From Lumbricus terrestris (taxonomy: Eukaryota; Annelida; Clitellata; Crassiclitellata; Lumbricidae): DNA of 64,000 nucleotides. Positions within the stretch are counted from its first letter, which is position 1. Every line of letters starts with the position of its first letter. The notes under the pieces are model-generated. The model was not told the DNA's origin. It did no database searches and was given only the letters and a program-made list of their open reading frames with translations. A program made the position numbers and the translations under genes. Shown here in pieces: positions 55,337 through 64,000 of the stretch. Where the stretch lies: the NCBI GenBank assembly GCA_949752735.1, contig OX457052.1:13858037-13922036 (forward strand), written 5' to 3'.

Positions 55337-55781
55337 TTTGTTTAATTTCAAACTGACACATCACAGTATGATTACAATTTAAGTTATTACAGAAGTCGAA
55401 TTTAGCTGTCGGCAGCCATGCAAGACGTCCACCAAGTACTACCATTCAGCTTACCAATACCATCTGCTGAATGGAAGGTTGAGTGGACCTTTGGGAGGGT
55501 AGCGGGAAGCAAGCCCACGTCCGTGAGCTCTTTATACCAATGTGTTATCATTCCCCTAATATTATTCGATGTCATATAAATATATATATATGTATGTATG
55601 TATGTATAATTTTTATACATGAAGTTAAGTATTTATGCATATATAATTATATATGTATTTCAATGTTGTATGTGTGTATATGCATATGAATGTATGATGT
55701 ATGTGAGACAATGAGTAACTGAATATGTCTCTGTAGCAACTTCTGAGCGCCCATTGAAGATGCTCTGCACCAACAGATCTA
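55337..55781. other. Stretch without recognisable gene
   Basis: TTTGTTTAATTTCAAACTGAC next to the AAT repeat is possibly a retroelement tail. A GTAT repeat lies near 55590. Confidence 0.35.
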
Positions 55782-55866
55782 CAGGGGGGGGGGCAAAAAA
55801 GCAATCTCCTAGGGTTTTGGCGAATTCTGCAAAACCCTTTGGGCTTTACTTTTTTGGCCTACCCTG
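55782..55866. mobile_element. 85-bp mariner-like miniature element
   Basis: Ends (CAGGGGGGGGGGCAAAAAAG, and the inverse of CAGGGTAGGCCAAAAAAGT) within TA dinucleotides at 55780-55781 and 55867-55868, related to the termini at 41496/42671. The G-run at the left has expanded. Confidence 0.6.
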
Positions 55867-55924
55867 TATATTGCTTTTTAGTTTAAATGTATGCCTTTTT
55901 CAAATTCAAAATGAATGGTATAAC

Positions 55925-56095
55925 CTACATAAGTATGACGCGGTATAGCCTCTTACGCGACATAACCCATGATGCAATATAACCTATTATGTGACATAAT
56001 CTATGATGCAATATAACCTATCATGCAATATAACCTATTATGCAATGTAACCTATTATGCGACATAACCTATGATGCAATTTAACCTAAATGCAA
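55925..56095. repeat. Degenerate tandem repeat, unit about 15 bp
   Basis: ATGCAATATAACCTA and ATGCGACATAACCT words alternate about ten times. Confidence 0.85.
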
Positions 56096-56497
56096 GAATA
56101 CCCATGACAAAAAATAACAATTTCCGGCTTTCGATCAATGCAGCTGTCTTTGCCTGACCTTTACTGAACACTCTGTTTCGAATAGTTCCTACATCCTGCT
56201 TTTGTGTGGCTATGACAATTTACACAAAACTCTGTTACGTACAGTGTAAAATGAATAATATATATATATATATATATAGCATCAGCAGAGACATGTGACA
56301 TGTGACATTCTATATCGGTATATTGCTCTGATTACAATGCTTGTGAATTGTTACATTGAGCATTGTGTAATTTCAAAAGTTTGTAATGTATTGCAATTTA
56401 ACTGAAAATTTATGTTTTCCAAATCCATGCTTTTGAGGTAATTCATAAACTCATAAATTCACATGACATAAGTATCTTGAAAACTTCAATATTAATT
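56096..56497. other. Stretch without recognisable gene
   Basis: Contains a short (TA)n at 56258-56278. Nothing else recognised. Confidence 0.35.
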
Positions 56498-56584
56498 ACG
56501 CTTCGGTGTGAAACTCCGATGCAGTGTCTGCTCTGCAGTCGGGAGCGCCTCTGAGTTGAGTGCTTGACGGGGCGCTATAACAAG
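56498..56584 (+). repeat. SINE-1 3' half
   Basis: GTGTGAAACTCCGATGCAGTG, GTCGGGAGCGCCTCTGAGT and TTGACGGGGCGCTATAAC: body and tail of SINE-1 without the promoter boxes. Confidence 0.75.
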
Positions 56585-57014
56585 GGCGCATACAAACAAA
56601 CATCTTATTAAGAGCAGCTAATTACAAATAGGAAACTACATGTACTGTCCTGAAGATTGCTATCCCTACTCTATCAATCGTCATTCCATCTGTCGTTTCT
56701 GTCTTCTATTTTGTTGTCGTACGGAATTACATGTATACATTGAAGTGAAGCATTAGATCGTTGACCGATTTACGGATTTGCTTCTGCTGCGAAAATCGAG
56801 CCTCTTAACAATCGGTTGAGGCCGTGGACACTGCAGAGGCAGCGGCAGCAGTCTCGGAGACTTTGCTTTATCGATTTCTGATCTCTGAGGAGCGGTCCTC
56901 AACTTCAGCGGCGCAGTCTAGATTCTGTGCAAAGCAAACATCCTTTGTCACGCTCCCAAAGGACTTGGACATTTACAAATGAGATTGCCAAGACGATGCG
57001 AAGGATGGGAGGCT
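56585..57014. other. Apparently unique stretch
   Basis: CpG-bearing sequence near 56755-56950 without an open frame I can support. Confidence 0.3.
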
Positions 57015-57750
57015 TTCGGAAGGACTGAAACAGTCCCAAACTGAGGGGGAAGGACTAAAACAGTCCGCGACTGAAGAGGAAGGACTGAAACAGTCCCTGA
57101 CTGAGGGGGAGGACTAAAACAGTCTGTGACCGAGGGGAAAGGACTAAAGCGGTCCCTGACTGAGGGAAAGGACTAAAACAGTCCATGACTGAGGGGAAAG
57201 GACTAAAACAGTCCCAAACTGAGAAGGACTAAAACAGTCCCCGACTGAGGGGGAAGGACTAACAATTTCCAACTGAGGGAAAGGACTAAAACAGTCCATG
57301 ACTGAGGGGAAAGGACTAAAACAGTCCCTGACCGAGGGGAAAGGACTAAAACAGTCCATGACTGAGGGGAAAGGACTAAAACAGTCCAAAACTGAGAAGG
57401 ACTAAAACAGTCCCCGACTGAGGGGGAAGGACTAACACAATTTCCAACTAAGGGAAAGGACTAAAACAGTCCGTGACTGAGGGGAAGGACTAAAACAGTC
57501 CCCGACTGACGTGAAAGGACTAAAACGGTCCCCGACTGAGGGAAAGGACTAAAACAGTCCCCGACTGAGGGGAAATACTAATACAGTCCCTGATTGAGGG
57601 CAAAGGACTAAAACAGTCCGTGACTGAGGGGAAGGGACTAAAACAGTCCCCGACTGACGTGAAAGGACTAAAACAGTCCCCGACTGAGGGGAAAGACTAA
57701 TACAGTCCCTGATTGAGGGCAAAGGACTAAAAACAGTCCCCCGACTGAGG
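57015..57750. repeat. Minisatellite, unit about 30 bp, hairpin in each unit
   Basis: About 25 units of GGACTAAAACAGTCC plus a (C/A)NGACTGAGGGGAA spacer. The first part has 5-bp self-complementary arms (GGACT/AGTCC). Phe/Pro/Ser-rich minus frames are repeat readings. Confidence 0.95.
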
Positions 57751-58306
57751 GAAGGGGCTACATGTAAGGAATAAAAAGATAAATGAAGAGGCGGAGAAAT
57801 CCTTCTTTTGCGGTCGTGCTTTGAGTGATGGGACTAATTGGGGATTTCTTGCTTAGGAACTGGCAGTTTGATGGCCGACAGAAATTGCCTCAGCTTGTTT
57901 TGCATGTCTTTAAAATTGTCCTTAAGAGTTGCAGAAGCAGTTCATTATGCTCTGGGTCTGCCTTCCCGAAAGCAATGTCATGTGTATGACACAACGTAAT
58001 GTAGCTATAAATTTTTAAGCGCACCTCACATAGTGCACACAGTGCAAAAGACCCAGAGAAAAAAAGTTCTTATGGGACAGCAAAAATATGTGATTTGGGT
58101 ACCAGTTAATGACGAAGAGCAGCCAATGGAAAGAGATGATTACACAGTACAGGACTAATGAAGTCTAAAGCTCGAGATAAAGCCCGTATTATAACTTCCC
58201 ATGTTATGCTAATATGTTTGTGCTATAGGGTGGGAGGATGTTATGTTATGTTATGTTTCATATGTTCGACCATTTAAAAATGAAACCATGTTTAGTAGGT
58301 ATATGA
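57751..58306. other. Stretch without recognisable gene
   Basis: Short ATGTT repeat at 58238-58262. Nothing else recognised. Confidence 0.35.
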
Positions 58307-58500
58307 GGGACGCGGTGGTGTAGTGGTGGGCTCGGTGATTTGTATAGCCGGAGGATTCCAGGTTCGAATCCACCTCAAGCCGCCTGGTAGGTTCCTTGAG
58401 CAACTCGTCACTTGCAATTGCTCATGCGCTTTGGAGTGAAACTCCGATGCAGTGTCCACGCTGTAGTTTGCTAATGCAAATGCGAGAAATAAATATATAA
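58307..58500 (+). repeat. SINE-1 copy (+ orientation)
   Basis: A-box-like GGTGGTGTAGTGG, B box GGTTCGAATCC, ACCTCAAGCCGCC body, GGAGTGAAACTCCGATGCAG and a short AAAT tail. A duplicated tail fragment (CGCTATTGCAAACGCGAGAA) follows at about 58527 and runs into TA repeats. Confidence 0.8.
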
Positions 58501-59304
58501 AAAAATATATAAGAATGGAAGAGACGCTATTGCAAACGCGAGAAATATATATATATATATATACATATATATAATATTATATACATGTATGTAAGAATAG
58601 AAGATGTTATGTATGATGAGCAGTCCCTTGAAGTAAGTAATCCTTAGTGGCATTGATTCTTTTTCCATGTGTGTATAAAATGTCGGCAACATCTCTTGCT
58701 TAAACTTCGCAATTGAGGGCCAATGGAGAATTATATACTCATACTTTCTCATTTTCTCACACACAGTTTTATAACTTTGTTACTAGGAGAGAAAAATGGA
58801 GCAGACATCTTAAATAATTGCTTTGCTGTGGAAAATATTTTGAACTATGTTAGGGTTGACAGTCAAGTGTCTAACCCCCCCCCCCCCCACCCCACCCTAT
58901 CTGAAATTAAAGAACAAACCTCACTGTGGCCAATTGTATTTTAATTTTCCTATTGCTGGCTCTTGTATTATAGGAAATCAGCAACCATCTCCTGTTTACG
59001 CCCTAAGCACTAATCTCCCCAACTTCTTGCGACCTTGGGAGATCGTTCAACCCCCCCCCCCCCCGCCCCATTGGAAGACATGTTTAGCATGCTAGACACA
59101 AGAGTATTTTTCTCCAAACTGCCGGATCTTGTGATTACAAGAGCTGTCACACAGTTTCTTTCTGTCCCTTACTGACCCATAAAAGTTCCATTATATTCTT
59201 CCTTCTCAGGGACAAGCCACCGTGACAAACAGGCAATAACATTGTCCTAATATTTTAGGCAACTCTGTAGTCACAGTGTAGTGGCTGGTGGTACGAATCG
59301 GCTG
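58501..59304. other. Mixed stretch with poly-C runs
   Basis: Poly-C tracts at about 58877-58889 and 59051-59064. No gene recognised. Confidence 0.4.
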
Positions 59305-60755
59305 CTGACTCAATCTTGACAGGCTGAACCCTGACTGGCTCAACCTTGACTGGCTCATCCTTGACTGGCTGAACCCTGACTGGCTCAACCTTGACTGGCT
59401 GAACCCTGACTGGCTGAACCTTGACTGGCTCAACCCTGACTGGCTGAACCTTGACTGGCTGAAACCTGACTGGCTCAATCTTGACAGGCTGAACCCTGAC
59501 TGGCTCAATATTGACTGGCTGAACCCTGACTGGCTCAACCTTGCTGGCTCAACCTTGACTGTTGAAACCTGACTGGCTCAATCTTGACTGGCTGAACCCT
59601 GACTGGCTCAACCTTACTGGCTCAACCCTGACTGGCTCAATCTTGACTGGCTGAACCCTGACTGGTTCAACCTTACTGGCTCAACCCTGACTGGCTCAAT
59701 CTTGACTGGCTGAACTTGACTGGCTCAACCTTACTGGCTGAACCCTGACTGGCTCAATCTTGACAGGCTGAACCCTGACTGGCTCAACATTACTGGCTGA
59801 ACCCTGACTGGCTCAATCTTGACTGGCTGAACCCTGACTGGCTCAATCTTGACTGGTTGAAACCTGACTGGCTCAATCTTGACTGGTTGAAACCTGACTG
59901 GCTAAACCTGACTGACTGAACCCTGACTGGCTCAATCTTGACAGTCTGAACCCTGATTTGCTCAGCCTTACTGGCTGAACCCTGACTGGCTCAATCTTGA
60001 CTGGCTGAACCCTGACTGGCTCAATCTTGACTGGCTGAACCCTGACTGGCTCAACCTTGACTGGCTGAACCCTGACTGGCTCAACCTTGACTGGCTGAAC
60101 CCTGACTGGCTCAACCCTGACTGGCTGAACCCTGACTGGCTCAACCCTGACTGGCTCAACCTTGACTGGTTGAACCCTGAGTGGCTCAACCTTGACTGGT
60201 TCAACCCTGACTGTCTCAACCTTGACTGGCTGAACCCTGAGAGGCTCAACCTTGACTGGCTGAACCCTGACTGGCTCAACCTTGACTGACTGAAGCCTGA
60301 CTGGCTCAGCCTTGACTGGCTGAACCCTGACTGGCTCAACCTTAACTGGCTGAACCCTGACTGGCTCAACCTTAACTGGCTGAACCCTGACTGACTCAAC
60401 CTTAACTGGCTGAACCCTGACTGACTCAACCTTAACTGGCTGAACCCTGACTGGCTCAATCTTGACAGGATGAACCCTGACTGGCTCAACTTTAACTGGC
60501 TGAACCCTGACTGACTCAACCTTGACTGGCTGAACCCTGACTGGCTCAACCTTGACTGGCTGAACCCTGACTGGCCCAACCTTGACTGGCTAAACCCTGA
60601 CTGGCTCAACCTTGACTGGCTGAACCCTGACTGGCTCAACCTTGACTGGCTGAACCCTGACTGGCTCAGCCTTACTGACTGAACCCTGACTGGCTCAACC
60701 CTGACTGGCTCAACCCTGACTGGCTCAGCCTTGACTGGTTGAAACCTGACTGACT
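59305..60755. repeat. 30-bp minisatellite, about 48 copies
   Basis: Units CTGACTGGCTCAACCTTGAC plus TGGCTGAACC, made of two similar 15-bp halves. Because 30 is a multiple of three, the minus strand stays open in long blocks (223 codons at 59968-60639) encoding alternating SQSGF and SQSRL pentapeptides. There is no sign that these are translated. Confidence 0.95.
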
Positions 60756-61051
60756 TTCCCTTATAATATACAGTTGTGTTACTTCAGATGTTGAGCGGTA
60801 ACTCTGCCGCTGTTTGCACTCTGACAAATGCCAGTCCCATGCCTGAATAGAGGAGGAGGGCGACGCGAATGATCTTTGTTTGCACACCGTGTCGTTAAAC
60901 CTAAGACTACTACTACTAGGCTACTTCAGATATTGACTGCCGCTTTTCATCTTTTATTTTGGATTGTCGGAAGCAACAGGAGCACTTCCTTCGGTCCTGT
61001 ATTCCCTATAGAGTCTAGGCCTACAGCTATCTTAGGTCAATATCCGTTTGC
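60756..61051. other. Stretch without recognisable gene
   Basis: Nothing recognised. Confidence 0.35.
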
Positions 61052-61262
61052 GGGCGCGATGGTGTAGTGTGTGTGGGGGGGGGGGGGTTCGGTGCCTTAG
61101 ATGTTGCGGTTCCAATCCACCTCAAGCTGCCGCGTAGGGACCTTGATCAAGTCCTTCGCTTGCAATTTCTCATGCGCTTTTGGCGTGAAACTCCGCTGCA
61201 GGGTTAGAGAGTATAGAGAGCTTGAAGGGTCGCTATGGTAAATACGAGAAATAAATTAACAT
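61052..61262 (+). repeat. SINE-1 copy (+ orientation)
   Basis: A box GATGGTGTAGTG interrupted by a poly-G expansion, B box GGTTCCAATCC, body ACCTCAAGCTGCC and GTAGGGACCTTGATCAA, GGCGTGAAACTCCG and an AAAT-type tail. Confidence 0.75.
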
Positions 61263-62629
61263 TTCTAGAAATAAATAAATAAATTAATAGGTTTATTGTG
61301 GATTGGATACAGCGCAATTTTCCTCTGAATGCTTTCTTCTATTTGATGAATTACCAATCCTCTTCCATAAGTCAGTTGAAAAAACTCCTATAGACACACC
61401 TGTTGGATGACGCTACAGGCGTCAGTGCACGCTGTTGTGTAATTAAGGAAATAGACAAAGAAACTGGAGCCGACGACTGTGGTGTTTTGTTTCATTTAAA
61501 TGGCTCCTATTTTTTCATGGATCCCATCTTTCGCTCCATTCATCATTCTTTTTTGTCAATTATCCGGCCACACGTTACTTGATTCATCACTCTTCTCCGA
61601 GGACGATTCGTCTTTTTTCTCGTCTTCCGATTCATCCCCTGCACACATCGATTCATCTATTATTCAGTCAATCTGATTCATCTATTATTCAATCAATCGG
61701 ACAATCAATCTTATTGTTTGAAACGCTCAAAGCAAAGATGCGCCGCGCCGCCTTGGATCACATCGTTTTTTAGCCACGTAGTTTCTTTGGCTCGTAAACT
61801 CAAAGACAATGAGAGTTGGCAGAACGGTTGAGAGAATTTCGAAGTGCTGCGAAATTTACAGAGATTGACAGAATCCTCATTCTGACATTAATTATAGTCG
61901 ATCATGGTCGAGGTTGCGAGTGCGCTCTGTCCGGTCAAGTCACCATAAAATATGTCCCTGACGTAACCCTATGACCTTTTACCCTTGACCTATGCCCCTT
62001 GACTTATGACATTCATTGACGGATGTTGCTTTATCTTCCGACCCATTGATCCATTCAAAGTAGCATCGGTCGCCTCCGCCTCTGACAAATTGGACAGACT
62101 TTCTTGAGCTTGTGACAAATCGGAACAATACAGCATGTGCAGGAATGCCAATGCTTCTCTACCCAGGGTGAGAATTGCGGAGGGGTGGGGGAAGAACTTA
62201 GGTGGTTCAAACTTCACGGTCTTTTTTCGTAGCACTCCATAGTAAAGTGTTCATTGCACACTGCATACCGCAACTCCACATAAATCATATAACCCCTCTG
62301 TTATTTTTCCACAGTACTGATTCTACCATTGGTTTTATACCCGTCTCTTCATTTGCCGCTGCTATGATCAAGCATCTCCTAATAAGGTAAAAATACAAAG
62401 TAGGGTGAGCTAGCATGGGACAAGCTAATATAGGTACAGCCCATCGACTTGCTCTCATATTATATTCTATAGCTGGTAACACTTACTTCTTCTATGCTTT
62501 TTTCAAACCTATTCTTCTTTTTGGTCTTGCACACTGGGAGTGCTTCTGAACGGTTCGCCCTACAATAAGCGCTTTATTAATGTTTGAATGTATACAACAC
62601 ATTACAACGCGATGCAACAGGCTCTACAA
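61263..62629. other. Apparently unique stretch
   Basis: Small frames (for example 61990-62235 minus, 81 codons) have no recognised motif. A retroelement-like tail (GGAGTGCTTCTGAACGG...AAGCGCTTTATTAATG) is at about 62537-62583. Confidence 0.3.
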
Positions 62630-62750
62630 CACCGCGGTGGTGGAGGGGTATGCGGAGCCTGCAGAGATTCCGGTTCAAATCCAACTCAAGCCGCCATGTA
62701 GGGACCCTGAGCAAGTCCTTCACTCGCAATTGCTCATGTGCTTCCTTAAT
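62630..62750 (+). repeat. SINE-1 5' half
   Basis: CGCGGTGGTGGAGGGG head, GGTTCAAATCC B box, ACTCAAGCCGCC and GTAGGGACCCTGAGCAA. The 3' module is missing, replaced by TA and CATA repeats. Confidence 0.7.
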
Positions 62751-62755
62751 TTTGT

Positions 62756-63033
62756 ATGCATATATAATTATATATGCATATATATATATATATATATTTA
62801 TACATATATATGATATAGATATATGCACATACATACATACATACATACATACATACATACATACATACATACATACATACACAGACATACATACATACCG
62901 GTACATACATACATACATACATACATACATACATACATACACACATACATACATACATACATACATACATGCATACATACATACATACATACATACATAC
63001 ATACATACATACATACATACATACATACATACA

Positions 63034-63066
<33 letters not shown>

Positions 63067-63068
63067 TC
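62756..63068. repeat. (TA)n and (CATA)n microsatellite
   Basis: TA-rich to 62820, then CATA tetranucleotides for about 240 bp with a few CACA and GCAT variants. Confidence 0.95.
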
Positions 63069-64000
63069 ATATTATATATAATGAGTTATCTAGACGTCTG
63101 TGCCTATAGAGTCCATGCGGGTGCCTTCTAAAGCCAGTGAAAGTGCTGGCAGGATCCCAACCCCTCTCCCATCCTGCCCTGTTCTTGCTTTCAGGAAACG
63201 AAGTCATGACACCGAGTAGTAGTGGTTCCGGTGTGATTTGTAGTCTTTTTCTTTCATGGCCGTGTTTCTGAGGCGATTCTCCTGACTCTTTTCAGGTTAG
63301 CTCTCTCAGAGGCGCCGTTAGCCACTCAGTCCCGCACCGTCGTCATCGTATACACGCGAAGCCTATTTTTGCATGGGTCGTGTATAGACTCTGACGCTGA
63401 TATACTATACTGACCATTTTCTGCGTAACCGATAATGTTCCAACACACACTGCCGACTCGGATTCTATGCGACTTTCTCGTTCTGTACGTGTATACGTTT
63501 CACAATATCGATTTTGCCGTCTTTACGAATGATACTACAGAGCCCTTGGCCTTTCCTCTTAGTACTTTTTCAACCACAAAAACCTGTCACCCACATACGT
63601 ACTTTGAGGCGGAGCTTTCATGCATGGATAGGGTTCACAATCTGACATCTGACCCGTGGATAGGGGTCATACGTGTCCCATTTAATTCTCGTGGAAACCA
63701 GTCTCGTCCTGTACGCCAGTGTTCCTCCTCTGCGCGGTGGTTTAGAGGCGTCCAGTGGCGGACCGCTTTCAAGCGGAATTTATAACGCAAGAGAATATAT
63801 TGCGATAACCGTTTTTCAATGGAGTCTGTCTGCATCGATGAAACACCGTTGAGGGTGGCCGTCGCAAGTTGGCCGGTGTCGCGAGATATTCTATCTCCCC
63901 CTAAAGCTATACTGTCAGAGGGGTGGGGGAATTGGCATTCATCCTGTTTGCTTTGCTTTTTGTACTATGTGAGGCTGGACTGTCTGTTTGTTTGTCTGCC
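63069..64000. other. Apparently unique terminal stretch
   Basis: A plus frame at 63435-63785 (116 codons) shows no recognised domain. CpG content is higher than the local average. Possibly intron or a neighbouring gene. Confidence 0.3.

Noticed and set aside
59968..60639. 223-codon Ser/Gln repeat protein
   Set aside because: It is a 30-bp minisatellite that happens to lack stops. Nothing indicates expression.
62577..63081. Frames of 161 and 165 codons on opposite strands
   Set aside because: Both are readings of CATA and TA microsatellites.
63435..63785. 116-codon plus-strand gene
   Set aside because: No domain, codon bias or splice context that would separate it from chance.

Overview
The window looks like AT-rich, repeat-dominated genomic DNA of a metazoan, most likely a marine invertebrate. 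The support is tRNA-derived SINEs, fragments of several LINE families, hAT-like and mariner-like elements with clean target-site duplications, about a dozen minisatellite families, long microsatellites, and one intron-flanked immunoglobulin exon resembling the turtle/IGSF9 neuronal adhesion family. The octamer-like string TAGGCCTA recurs many times; I associate it with echinoderm-type genomes, but the species assignment is only a guess.

Layout. 1-14.5 kb holds decayed LINE and SINE fragments, microsatellites and a 502-bp inverted-repeat element (10950-11451) carrying eight regularly spaced copies of an 11-bp motif. 14.6-33.1 kb is a nested structure. A hAT-like non-autonomous element (15414-33053, 8-bp duplication GTGATACC) is interrupted by a very young Ty3/gypsy-type LTR retrotransposon on the minus strand (15961-32794, 4-bp duplication ATAT). 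Two further copies of the same hAT-like family lie at 14588-15156 and 38678-39473. 33-46 kb holds minisatellites, a 5'-truncated LINE (34076-34990), a mariner-like foldback element (41496-42671) and a 67-bp satellite (43240-45190). 46.6-49.1 kb is a giant palindrome with 455-bp arms that look identical by eye. 49-54 kb is mostly unrecognised DNA with minisatellites. 54539-54892 is the only convincing host exon. 55-64 kb returns to minisatellites, SINEs and microsatellites.

The LTR retrotransposon is the most interesting object. Its LTRs are about 4.26 kb and, by eye, differ by one substitution and one 2-bp indel. It encodes one uninterrupted gag-pol frame (2091 codons) that begins inside the 5' LTR and is translated through the primer binding site. 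The pol order is protease, reverse transcriptase, RNase H, integrase; no envelope-like frame follows. Downstream of pol, six degenerate repeats carry a 12-nt sequence complementary to the primer binding site in the sense RNA, so the genomic RNA could fold end to end. The 5' LTR copy has a 2-bp deletion that disconnects the gag frame from the longer leader frame still open in the 3' LTR.

No bacterial-type operons, rRNA genes, intact tRNA genes or CRISPR arrays were found. Apart from the retrotransposon frame, one LINE frame and the Ig exon, I regard the open frames in this window as chance readings of repeats.
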